DNA from: Bacteroidales bacterium UBA6366
GTDB lineage: Bacteria; Bacteroidota; Bacteroidia; Bacteroidales; UBA932
Direction of reading: 5' to 3'
Assembly: GCA_002438845.1 (NCBI GenBank)
Contig: DJRG01000085.1
Location: forward strand, 16,469 to 25,757
DNA: 9,289 bases
Shown: positions 1-7,400 of the stretch, in pieces
How positions within the stretch are numbered: position 1 is the first letter of the stretch
Layout of the letters: each line of letters begins with the position of its first letter
Position numbers and translations under genes: made by a program
The notes under the pieces: generated by a model
Database searches by the model: none
What the model was told of the DNA's origin: nothing
The model's input: the letters and a program-made list of their open reading frames with translations, nothing else

Positions 1-13
1 ACCTCCCTTTTTT

Positions 14-101
14 TGGTGCCCAAAGCCGGGCTCGAACCGGCACGTCTTTAAAGGACATTGGATTTTGAGTCCAACGCGTCTACCAATTCCGCCATTCGGG
101 C
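14..101 (-). tRNA. tRNA-Leu (anticodon CAA)
   Basis: On the minus strand the sequence folds as a class II tRNA. The 7-bp acceptor stem pairs GCCCGAA with TTTGGGC (one G-U), followed by discriminator A and an encoded CCA tail at 14-16. The D-arm contains AATTGGTAGAC. The anticodon stem TTGGA/TCCAA encloses the loop CTCAAAA, which gives anticodon CAA and reads UUG codons. A long variable arm, typical of leucine tRNAs, is followed by a T-arm GCCGG-TTCGAGC-CCGGC. All arms pair without defects, so the gene should be functional. It is divergent from the amino-sugar genes and has its own promoter at 156-187. An open reading frame that overlaps it on the plus strand is not credible. Confidence 0.96.
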
Positions 102-155
102 ATATTCAAGTAGACTTCCCCGGGAAGCCATGCTCTTCCGCTTCCGTAAGGATTG

Positions 156-187
156 CAAAGTTATTGATTTTCCTCCAATATTCCAAA
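156..187 (-). promoter_or_regulatory. Bacteroidetes-type promoter of tRNA-Leu
   Basis: Read on the minus strand, TTTG (187-184) is followed after exactly 20 nt by TAACTTTG (163-156). This matches the Bacteroidetes primary sigma consensus TTTG-N19-21-TAnnTTTG. Transcription would start near 147-151, giving a leader of about 46-50 nt that is removed by tRNA processing. The spacing and the TAACTTTG box are identical to those found before purL. Confidence 0.8.
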
Positions 188-267
188 GACAATCAGAGAA
201 AAATGCCACAATGTTTTTTATTCAAAAATTGAGCGCGGCCGAAGAACACCTTTCAGGGAAAACTGAT

Positions 268-275
268 TATATTTG
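268..275 (+). promoter_or_regulatory. candidate -7 box for the amino-sugar genes
   Basis: TATATTTG fits the Bacteroidetes -7 consensus TAnnTTTG on the plus strand, but no TTTG lies at the expected -33 position, so the match is only half a promoter. If real, transcription would begin near 282 and produce a leader of about 139 nt containing the three hairpins at 291-378. The 102-420 region is otherwise without a gene: its left part carries the divergent tRNA promoter, and 188-267 shows nothing recognisable. Confidence 0.35.
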
Positions 276-290
276 TACGCTTTAAACTTG

Positions 291-378
291 AAGTCACAAC
301 TGACTTGGCTTCAGGACCGGGACTCCGCGACCGGCGCGACACGCGGAAACGACATAGAGCTTTGGTCCGGAAACGGAC
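291..378 (+). promoter_or_regulatory. structured 5' leader with three hairpins
   Basis: Three perfect short inverted repeats occur in series upstream of the deacetylase fusion gene. The first is AAGTCA/TGACTT with loop CAAC (291-306). The second is TCCGCG/CGCGGA with a 12-nt loop (324-347). The third is GTCCG/CGGAC closing a GAAA tetraloop of the GNRA class (365-378). An unstructured AT-rich stretch then runs to the start codon at 421. The segment is clearly more GC-rich than the surrounding intergenic DNA, which suggests selected RNA structure, but I do not recognise a known riboswitch family. A role in controlling the amino-sugar genes is inference. Confidence 0.35.
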
Positions 379-420
379 AACGAAACATATCATATTTAAC
401 GAAATTTTAAGCTCAACAAA

Positions 421-2355
421 ATGAAACACTTTTCTTTACCAAAGGACGGTGGGCTGATTGAGGAGAATCTGCCAAAGAGCATCCTCCATTCCTACGAGAA
501 GATCACCACCGAGATTTTCGATGACGCCGCCATCGGCAGCGACAGAGTGGCTGACATCATCGTCAAGGCCATCAAGGATCACGGGAAGGCATCGCTTCCC
601 CGCACGTTCAAGCTTGGTCTGACCACTGGCAAAACCCCTGTGTCCCTTTACTCAAACCTCACAAGGCAGTTCAAGGAGGGCAACATCTCCTTCGCCAATG
701 TGGAGGTGTTCTCCATTGACGAGTACTACCCTTGCGACAAGAATTCAATCCAGAGCCGTAACCACAGGCTTCACGCCGAGTTTCTGGATCAGGTGGATGT
801 CAAGAAAGAGAACATTCATATTCCTGACGGTTCCATCCCGAAAGAGCAGATCTCTGACTACTGCGCCGAATTCGAGAAGCTTGCCAGAGGCCTAGACCTT
901 CTGGTAATCGGCGTGGGAGAAGGCGGGCAGGTAGGCTTCAACGAAGCCGGCTCCTCAGAAAGAAGCCAGACCCGCACCGTACCTCTTTCCTACCAGTCCA
1001 GAAAGAGACAGGCCCGGAACTTCAACGGAGACATCGCCGTCACACCAAAGACAGCCATCACCATGGGCATCGGCACCATGATGAGCGCCCGCAGGATCGT
1101 CCTCATGGCATGGGGCGAGGACAAGGCTGAAGTCGTGAAGAAAATCGTGGAAGGAGACGTCGACCCTTCATGCCCGGCATCCCTGCTTCAAGACCACGAT
1201 AACATCTCATTCTACGCAGACGAGATGTCAGCGTCACTCCTGACGAGATCGGTCGCGCCTTGGATGGTAGGTCCATGCGCCTGGACTCCGAAACTCGTCC
1301 GCAAAGCTGTCGTGTGGCTCTGCCAAAGGGTTCACAAGCCAATCCTTAAGCTCACGCAGCAGGACTACCTTGAGAACTTCCTCGGCGAGCTCATCGAACT
1401 CTACGGGCCGTTCGACAAGATCAACATCGACGTCTTCAACGACTTCCAGCACACCATCTCCGGATGGCCGGGCGGAAAACCGAACGCGGACGACACCACG
1501 AGACCCGTCAAGTCTACCCCGTTCCCAAAGAAGGTGTTGATCTTCTCCCCTCACCCGGACGATGATGTCATCTCAATGGGAGGCACATTCATCCGACTTG
1601 TGCATCAGGGACATGACGTTCATGTCGCCTACGAGACCTCCGGAGACCTTGCCGTCCACGATGACGTCGTGCTCCAACACATGGATGCGGCCTACCAGCT
1701 GGGATTCGCCGACAAGTTCGACGAGGTCAAGAAGATCATCGACTCCAAGAAGCCTGGAGAGCCTGAACCTAAGGAACTTCTCGCCATAAAGGCGGCCATC
1801 CGCCGCAGCGAGGCGCGCGGAGCCGACAGAAGCTTCGGTCTGAACGACAACACAAACGTACACTTCCTCAACCTGCCGTTCTACGAGTCAGGTGGAGTGA
1901 CCAAGCTTCCCCGCACCCAGAAGGACCTTGACATCATCAAGGCCTTGATCGTCAAGATCCATCCTGACCAGATCTACATGGCCGGAGACCTCGCCGACCC
2001 TCACGGAACGCACAGGGTCTGCACGGAAGCCGCGCTGGAGGCCATCGAGCAACTCAAGGAAGAAGGCAACGACTGGCTCAACGACACCACAATCTGGCTC
2101 TATAGAGGCGCCTGGATGGAGTGGGAGCTCTGGAGAGTGGACATGGCCGTTCCGCTCAGTCCTGACGAGCTCATCGAAAAGCGCCACGCCATTTTCCGTC
2201 ACCTGTCCCAGAAGGACATCGTTCCATTCCCGGGAGACGACCCGAGAGAATTCTGGCAGAGGGCCGAGGAGCGCACACAGAACACCGCCAGGCTTTACAA
2301 CGAACTCGGAATGGCCGAATACCAAGCCATAGAGGTGTTCCTCAAGTTGAAATGA
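421..2355 (+). CDS. NagB-like / PIG-L (LmbE) deacetylase fusion protein
   Basis: This is a 644-residue cytoplasmic two-domain protein of a type common in Bacteroidetes and usually annotated as glucosamine-6-phosphate deaminase. Residues about 25-285 resemble NagB, with SIDEY (D100, matching the catalytic D72 of E. coli NagB), phosphate-site SQTR (R185) and GEDK (K235). The active-site stretch reads GVGEGGQVGFNEAG (165-177 core), so the positions of catalytic D141 and H143 are G168 and Q170; only the equivalent of E148 (E175) remains. Residues 281-368 form a linker region. Residues about 370-640 form a PIG-L/LmbE zinc de-N-acetylase domain with HPDDD (H378, D381 as probable zinc ligands) and DPHGTHR (H528/H531 as candidates for the third ligand). 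The deacetylase half looks active; deaminase activity is doubtful. The natural substrate is unknown, possibly an N-acetylated amino sugar or its phosphate. The gene lies 47 nt before nagB, probably in the same transcript. No Shine-Dalgarno is visible, and an AT-rich stretch precedes the ATG. Confidence 0.88.
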   Translation: MKHFSLPKDGGLIEENLPKSILHSYEKITTEIFDDAAIGSDRVADIIVKAIKDHGKASLPRTFKLGLTTGKTPVSLYSNLTRQFKEGNISFANVEVFSIDEYYPCDKNSIQSRNHRLHAEFLDQVDVKKENIHIPDGSIPKEQISDYCAEFEKLARGLDLLVIGVGEGGQVGFNEAGSSERSQTRTVPLSYQSRKRQARNFNGDIAVTPKTAITMGIGTMMSARRIVLMAWGEDKAEVVKKIVEGDVDPSCPASLLQDHDNISFYADEMSASLLTRSVAPWMVGPCAWTPKLVRKAVVWLCQRVHKPILKLTQQDYLENFLGELIELYGPFDKINIDVFNDFQHTISGWPGGKPNADDTTRPVKSTPFPKKVLIFSPHPDDDVISMGGTFIRLVHQGHDVHVAYETSGDLAVHDDVVLQHMDAAYQLGFADKFDEVKKIIDSKKPGEPEPKELLAIKAAIRRSEARGADRSFGLNDNTNVHFLNLPFYESGGVTKLPRTQKDLDIIKALIVKIHPDQIYMAGDLADPHGTHRVCTEAALEAIEQLKEEGNDWLNDTTIWLYRGAWMEWELWRVDMAVPLSPDELIEKRHAIFRHLSQKDIVPFPGDDPREFWQRAEERTQNTARLYNELGMAEYQAIEVFLKLK

Positions 2356-2402
2356 CAACTTTCCCAAAAACAACTTCTTAGAAATCAATAAAAAGCAATA
2401 TC

Positions 2403-3197
2403 ATGAGAGTAATCATCAAAGACACAAAGAAGGACGGCTCGCTTTGGGCCGCCCACCACATCGCCGATGCAATCAAGGCCAAAGCGGAAAAGACCGACAA
2501 ACCTTTCGTGCTCGGACTGCCGACCGGTTCCACTCCTTTGGACACCTACGCAGAGCTCGCCAGAATGTGCGCCGCCGGAGAGGTTTCATTCAAGAACGTG
2601 ATCACATTCAACATGGATGAATATGTCGGGATTCCTGAGAACCATCCAGAGAGTTACCACAGCTTCATGCACAAGAACCTTTTCGACAAGATCGACATCC
2701 CGGCCGGAAACATCCACATCCTAAACGGCAACGCCGCTGATCTTGACAAGGAATGTGATGCCTACGAGAAGGCCATTTTGGATGCAGGCGGAATCGATCT
2801 GTTCCTCGGCGGTGTCGGCGAGGACGGTCACCTGGCATTCAACGAGCCTTTCTCTTCCATCAATTCAAGGACGAGAGTCGTGACATTGACACAAGACACC
2901 ATCGAGGTCAACTCACGTTTCTTCGGAGGAGATGTGAATCTGGTTCCTAAACAGGCCATGTCAGTCGGTGTCGCCACCGTATGCGGCGCCAAGGAAGTCC
3001 TCATCCTCGCTTTCGGCAGCAAGAAGGCAAGGGTCGTAAGGGAGGCCGTTGAAGGTTGCGTCAGCCACTATGTCACCCTCTCAGCGCTTCAGCTTCACGA
3101 GGATGGAATCGTCGTGCTTGACGAGCCGGCCGCCGGAGAGCTAAAAGTCAACTCTTACCGCTACTTCAAGGCCGTCGAGGCCGCCGAGAACAAATAG
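2403..3197 (+). CDS. nagB: glucosamine-6-phosphate deaminase
   Basis: NagB converts glucosamine-6-phosphate and water to fructose-6-phosphate and ammonia in the cytoplasm, the last step of amino-sugar catabolism. The protein has 264 residues, against 266 in E. coli, and aligns without gaps so that E. coli numbering applies: D72 and E73 in NMDEY, then D141, H143 and E148 in EDGHLAFNEP, with R172 and K208 at the phosphate site. The catalytic set is complete. Of the allosteric GlcNAc-6-phosphate site of E. coli, S151, S152, R158 and Y254 remain but K160 is valine (RTRVVTL), as I recall for the non-allosteric Bacillus enzyme; activation by GlcNAc-6-phosphate may therefore be weak or absent (inference). 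It lies just downstream of the NagB-like/deacetylase fusion and before a hairpin that probably ends the transcript. The start is preceded by an A-rich stretch rather than a Shine-Dalgarno. Confidence 0.96.
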   Translation: MRVIIKDTKKDGSLWAAHHIADAIKAKAEKTDKPFVLGLPTGSTPLDTYAELARMCAAGEVSFKNVITFNMDEYVGIPENHPESYHSFMHKNLFDKIDIPAGNIHILNGNAADLDKECDAYEKAILDAGGIDLFLGGVGEDGHLAFNEPFSSINSRTRVVTLTQDTIEVNSRFFGGDVNLVPKQAMSVGVATVCGAKEVLILAFGSKKARVVREAVEGCVSHYVTLSALQLHEDGIVVLDEPAAGELKVNSYRYFKAVEAAENK

Positions 3198-3236
3198 TGC
3201 GTGGAGGCCAATATTTTGTAAATCAAAATGATCGAC

Positions 3237-3270
3237 AATATCCTCTCGCCTAATCCGACGGGAGGATATT
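3237..3270 (+). terminator. hairpin terminator after nagB
   Basis: AATATCCTC (3237-3245) pairs perfectly with GAGGATATT (3262-3270). Three more inner pairs (TCG with CGG, one G-U) extend the stem to 12 bp around a 10-nt loop. It begins 39 nt after the nagB stop and 22 nt before the esterase start. The following bases, CATTTAAAAT, form only a weak U-tract, so termination may be partial, allowing some readthrough into the esterase gene. Confidence 0.55.
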
Positions 3271-3292
3271 CATTTAAAATCAATCTATCAAC

Positions 3293-4348
3293 ATGTTATC
3301 CTCCACGATTGTTGCTGTGATTCTGTCTACTTTCTGTGCAATGGGAAGCAATGGGACAGAGAACGTCATGTACGGTCGCTTCGACAGGCTCAGCGACCGG
3401 CCGAACCAGGCCTCCGACCAGACTGGCAGACTCGGCGACCAGACAAACATATTCAATGTTACGAATCAACCGGATGCTGAGCCTGTCGAAGCATCCCAGC
3501 TCAGCGAAAGCCCAACCCAAGATAGAGTAAGGGAGCGATGCGAGCGCAACACGATGAGGAATCAAGGACTTGAGCGGGAATATTACCTTTATCGTCCGGA
3601 AGGATTGAAGGCTGGGGCTCCGCTGGTGATTGTCCTGCACGGCTACGGCGGCTCCGCTCTCAATGAAAAGAAAGCCATGATGGATGTAGCGGACAAGAAC
3701 GGCTTCGCCGTCTGCTATCCTCAAGGCATCAAAGATCCGAAAGGCAAACCGGGCTGGAACGTCCGCTACCCTTCTCAACAAGGCATGAAGACAGATGACG
3801 TGAAGTTCCTCATCGCACTTTCCAAAGAACTTCAGAAGAAATTCGATCTCAGTCCAAAGAACACCTTCCTCACCGGAATGTCCAACGGAGGCGACATCAT
3901 CTACCTGATCGCGATGAGGGCTCCCAAGGCCTTCAAGGCGATGGCCTCGATAGCCGGACTCCAGTTCAACTGGATGGAGACTGAATATTCCTACAAGCAT
4001 CCGCTTCCTTTCATGGAGGTACACGGCACACAGGATAGAGTCTCTGAATGGCTCGGCGATCCGGAGAACAAGGGTGGCTGGGGAGCGTATATTCCCGTTC
4101 CCGCGGCGGTCAGCAGGATAATCGCTGTCAACGGCTGCACCGAGGAATATGTAACCGAGCTTCCTCGCCGGGAGGGCCGCAATCAAGTCACCCTCTATCA
4201 GTTCAAGGCAGGAAAGCCGGCGGTGAAAGGTGGCAGGCCGACCGAAGTCTGGCTCTACAAAGTTGAGGGCGGCGATCATTCCTGGTCCGACAAAGACATG
4301 GACACCTGCTCGGAAATCTGGAGATTCTTCAGTCAGTGGCTTGACTAA
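3293..4348 (+). CDS. secreted alpha/beta-hydrolase esterase, PHB-depolymerase/LpqC-like
   Basis: This 351-residue serine esterase belongs to the group that includes polyhydroxybutyrate depolymerase-like and feruloyl (CE1-like) esterases. A hydrophobic segment at residues 4-17 looks like a signal peptide, although it has no N-terminal Lys/Arg; export to the periplasm or surface is likely. The catalytic domain begins near residue 93 (LEREYYLYRPEG) and shows the oxyanion motif HGYGG (H116-G120), nucleophile motif GMSNGG (S197), probable acid D248 in HGTQD and H329 in GGDHSW. The substrate cannot be read from sequence; a plant cell-wall ester or a short polyester are both possible. Residues about 29-68 are encoded by two inverted REP-type repeats, giving RFDRLSDRP and AEPVEAS peptides not expected in this family. 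The start at 3293 is chosen for the signal peptide; an in-frame TAA lies at 3275. If M88 (3554) were the true start, the repeats would be intergenic and the product cytoplasmic. No promoter box was found directly upstream. Confidence 0.85.
   Translation: MLSSTIVAVILSTFCAMGSNGTENVMYGRFDRLSDRPNQASDQTGRLGDQTNIFNVTNQPDAEPVEASQLSESPTQDRVRERCERNTMRNQGLEREYYLYRPEGLKAGAPLVIVLHGYGGSALNEKKAMMDVADKNGFAVCYPQGIKDPKGKPGWNVRYPSQQGMKTDDVKFLIALSKELQKKFDLSPKNTFLTGMSNGGDIIYLIAMRAPKAFKAMASIAGLQFNWMETEYSYKHPLPFMEVHGTQDRVSEWLGDPENKGGWGAYIPVPAAVSRIIAVNGCTEEYVTELPRREGRNQVTLYQFKAGKPAVKGGRPTEVWLYKVEGGDHSWSDKDMDTCSEIWRFFSQWLD
3373..3399 (+). repeat. REP-type hairpin, left unit
   Basis: CGGTCGCT (3373-3380) and AGCGACCG (3392-3399) form a perfect 8-bp stem around the 11-nt loop TCGACAGGCTC. 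The loop is the exact reverse complement of the loop of the unit at 3472-3496, while the stem sequence differs. A conserved loop with covarying stem is the hallmark of REP elements moved by RAYT (TnpA-REP) transposases. The unit lies inside the esterase reading frame and is translated as part of its N-terminal linker. Confidence 0.8.
3472..3496 (-). repeat. REP-type hairpin, right unit, inverted
   Basis: GGATGCT (3472-3478) and AGCATCC (3490-3496) form a perfect 7-bp stem around loop GAGCCTGTCGA. With the unit at 3373-3399 it makes an inverted pair separated by 72 nt, a BIME-like arrangement. The two units also pair with each other over 17 perfect bases (3378-3394 with 3476-3492), extendable to 23 with two interruptions. 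The nearby sequence GCTCAGCGA at 3499-3507 repeats part of the left unit and may be a relic of a third copy. Confidence 0.8.
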
Positions 4349-4351
4349 AAT

Positions 4352-4383
4352 TTTGTGAATGTGGGGCAAAAAGGCTAACTTTG
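4352..4383 (+). promoter_or_regulatory. Bacteroidetes-type promoter of purL-purC
   Basis: TTTG (4352-4355), then 20 nt, then TAACTTTG (4376-4383) match the Bacteroidetes consensus exactly. The -33 element begins four bases after the esterase stop. Transcription would start near 4388-4392, leaving a leader of only about 20 nt before the purL ATG, too short for a purine riboswitch; any control would have to act at the promoter or elsewhere. Confidence 0.8.
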
Positions 4384-4410
4384 CGATAGTCTTAAAAAGA
4401 ACTTGCAAAG

Positions 4411-7400
4411 ATGTCCAATTACCGCATTTTCGTGGAGAAACACCCGGAGTTCCAGGTGGAGGCAAAGAGTCTTCTTGGGGAACTCAACGAGAACTTGCAG
4501 CTGGAGCTGAAAACGCTTCGGCTGCTTAATGTTTATGACCTTTTCGGATTCACACCGGAACTTCTGGAAAAGAGCCGCTACAGTGTCTTCGGAGAGATTG
4601 TGACCGACTCTGTCACAGATGCTATCGACCTGAACGGAGCTAAGTACATCGCTGTGGAGTACCTTCCTGGCCAGTTCGACCAGAGAGCAGCCTCGGCAGT
4701 AGATTGCGTTCACCTGATCGAGCCATCCGCACAGATCAGCATCAAGAGCTCAAAACTGCTGATTGTCGATGCCGACGCTTCCGAAGAGACACTTGAGAAA
4801 ATCCGTCACTACTACATAAATCCCGTGGAGTCCCGCACGAAAGACCTCAGCAAACTAGCTGACACAGAGCATGCGGCTGTCAAACCGGTTCCTGTTCTTG
4901 AAGGATTCAGGAATATGAGCGGGGATGATCTGAAGGCATATTGCAAGAAGATGGGGCTGGCGATGAACGCTGATGATCTCGCGGAGGTTGTCCGGTACTT
5001 CACCGATGAGGGCAGGGACCCGAACGAGACAGAACTCAGGATTCTGGACACCTACTGGAGCGACCATTGCCGCCACACGACATTCACAACCGAATTGGAA
5101 AGCATCGACGTGGAGGATTCCTTCATCAAGGAGGACATTGACGGCACGATGAGCCTGTACATGAAGATGCGCTCTGAGACCGGCCGCGAGAAGAAAGGGC
5201 TGAACCTGATGGACATGGCCACGATAGGCGCGAAGTATCTCAGGAAGCACGGACTGCTGGACGACATGGAGGTTAGCGAAGAAAACAACGCATGCAGTGT
5301 CTTCATTGATGTGGACGTGGACGGGCAGACCGAGAGATGGCTGCTGATGTTCAAGAACGAGACGCACAACCACCCGACTGAGATCGAACCGTTCGGAGGA
5401 GCGGCCACCTGTCTCGGAGGAGCCATCAGGGATCCGCTTTCCGGACGTTCCTACGTCTATCAGGCGATGCGCGTCACCGGAGCAGGAGACATCTACAAGC
5501 CTGTCAGTGAGACTCTTCCTGGCAAGCTTCCGCAGAAGGTCATCACCAAGAAGGCTGCGCATGGATATTCATCCTACGGCAACCAGATCGGCCTGGCGAC
5601 AACACACGTGCGTGAGATTTACCACGAAGGCTACACCGCCAAGAGAATGGAGGTCGGAGCCGTTGTGGGAGCCGTGAAGGCCGAGGATGTGAGAAGGGAA
5701 AGCCCTAAGGCCGGGGATGTCGTGCTGATGATCGGTGGACGCACCGGACGTGATGGCATCGGAGGAGCGACAGGTTCGTCCAAGGAGCACACGGAGGAGT
5801 CCCTTGAGACTTGCGGAAGCGAGGTCCAGAAGGGTAACGCTCCGGAGGAGAGAAAGTTGGAGAGGCTTTTCAGAAGGCCGGAGGTCACCAAACTTATAAA
5901 GAAATCGAACGACTTCGGAGCAGGCGGAGTGAGCGTCGCCATCGGTGAGCTTGCCGACGGACTGGACATCTACCTCGACCGTGTTCCGGTCAAATACAGC
6001 GGAATGAACTCCACGGAGCTGGCAATCAGCGAGTCACAGGAACGCATGGCCGTTGTTGTGGAGGCAAAGGACGAGGAAGAGTTCAAGAGACTCTGCCACA
6101 GTGAGAACATCGAGGTGACACATGTTGCCGAGGTCACCGACACAGCCAGGATGAGGATGTTCTACGGTGACAAGGTGGTAGTGGACCTGAGCCGCGCGTT
6201 CATCGACAGCGCCGGAGCGAAGCATTACTCCAAGGCCACGATCGGAGAAGTCGAGGACAGGGATCCGTTCTTCCGCGACGTTCCGGGCAAGAATCTGAAA
6301 GAGAGAATGTTCGCCAATCTGCAGGATCCTAATGTAACCTGTCAGAAAGGCTTGATTGAGATGTTCGACTCCACCATCGGACGATCGACAGTGCTGATGC
6401 CGTTCGGAGGCGAACTCCAGACAACAGAGACCCAGGTCTCTGTCCAGAAACTTCCGGTACAAGGCTACACCGACACCGCCAGCATGATGGCGTTCGGCTT
6501 CAACCCGGACCTTTGCGAATGGAGCCCTTACCACGGTGCGGCATATTCATTCATCGAGGCTTGCAGCAAGGTGGTGGCCGCCGGAGGACATTGGGAGACA
6601 ATGAGATTCTCCTGTCAGGAATATTTCGAGAGGATGACAGCTGACCCTAAGGTGTGGGGTAAGCCGACCGCGGCTCTGCTCGGTGCGCTGAAGATGCAGA
6701 AGGAACTGGGACTCGCCTCCATCGGTGGCAAGGATTCAATGAGCGGATCATTCGAGACCGAGAACGGCACGATCCACGTTCCGCCGACCCTCATCGCGTT
6801 CGGCATCACCCCTGTGAAGGCCGACAACGTGATTTCTCCTGAGCTCAAATGGGAGGGAGACCGCCTCTATCTCGTGAAGCACACTCCGCTCGTGAACAGG
6901 ATGCCTGACACAGAGCAGCTCAAGAGGAACTGGAACCATATTCAGAAAAAGATAGAGGACGGGACGATCGTGGCAGGATGGGCCGTGGGATTCGGCGGAG
7001 TTGCGGAGGCGCTCTGCAAGATGAGTTTCGGCAACGCTTTCGGCTTCGACGTGAACCTTTCGGAGGACGATCTGTTCAATCTGAACTACGGTTCGATCGT
7101 GGTTGAGACCGACGGAAGCGCACTTGATTTCGAGAACGCCATCGAGATCGGCTCCGTCACTTCCGGTGAGGATGGCAACGTGCGTGTGAACGGGACAAAA
7201 CTGTCCATCTTCGAGTTGATGGACTTCAACGCCTCTCTCTTCGAGAAAGTTTACCCTGCGGTGAGCAAGCCTGACTTCAAGAGGCTGATGCCTAAAGGGA
7301 TGGAGGGTGTGAAGCCTTTCAAGGCCAAGAAGGCCGATCTTGAATATAAAGGGCTGAAGGTTGACAAGGTGGTCGCTTACCTTCCTGTCTTCCCTGGCAC

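Noticed and set aside
58..285. 75-residue open frame on the plus strand
   Set aside because: It begins inside the antisense strand of the tRNA-Leu gene and crosses its promoter; the peptide resembles nothing recognisable.
3415..3444. direct repeat CGACCAGAC (3415-3423 and 3436-3444) between the REP units
   Set aside because: Nine bases repeated once is weak evidence; it may be a small duplication in the linker but supports no mobile-element call.
3336..3530. 64-residue plus-strand frame ending with an LSLSKH-type peptide
   Set aside because: The LSLSKH string is the alternative-frame translation of the REP loop, a common artefact of these repeats, and does not indicate a gene.
4349..4410. 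possible purine riboswitch before purL
   Set aside because: The predicted leader is about 20 nt, far too short for any known purine-sensing RNA.
3296..4465. 389-residue open frame on the minus strand opposite the esterase
   Set aside because: It is a shadow of a gene with clear catalytic motifs on the plus strand, runs into purL and its promoter, and shows no recognisable domain.
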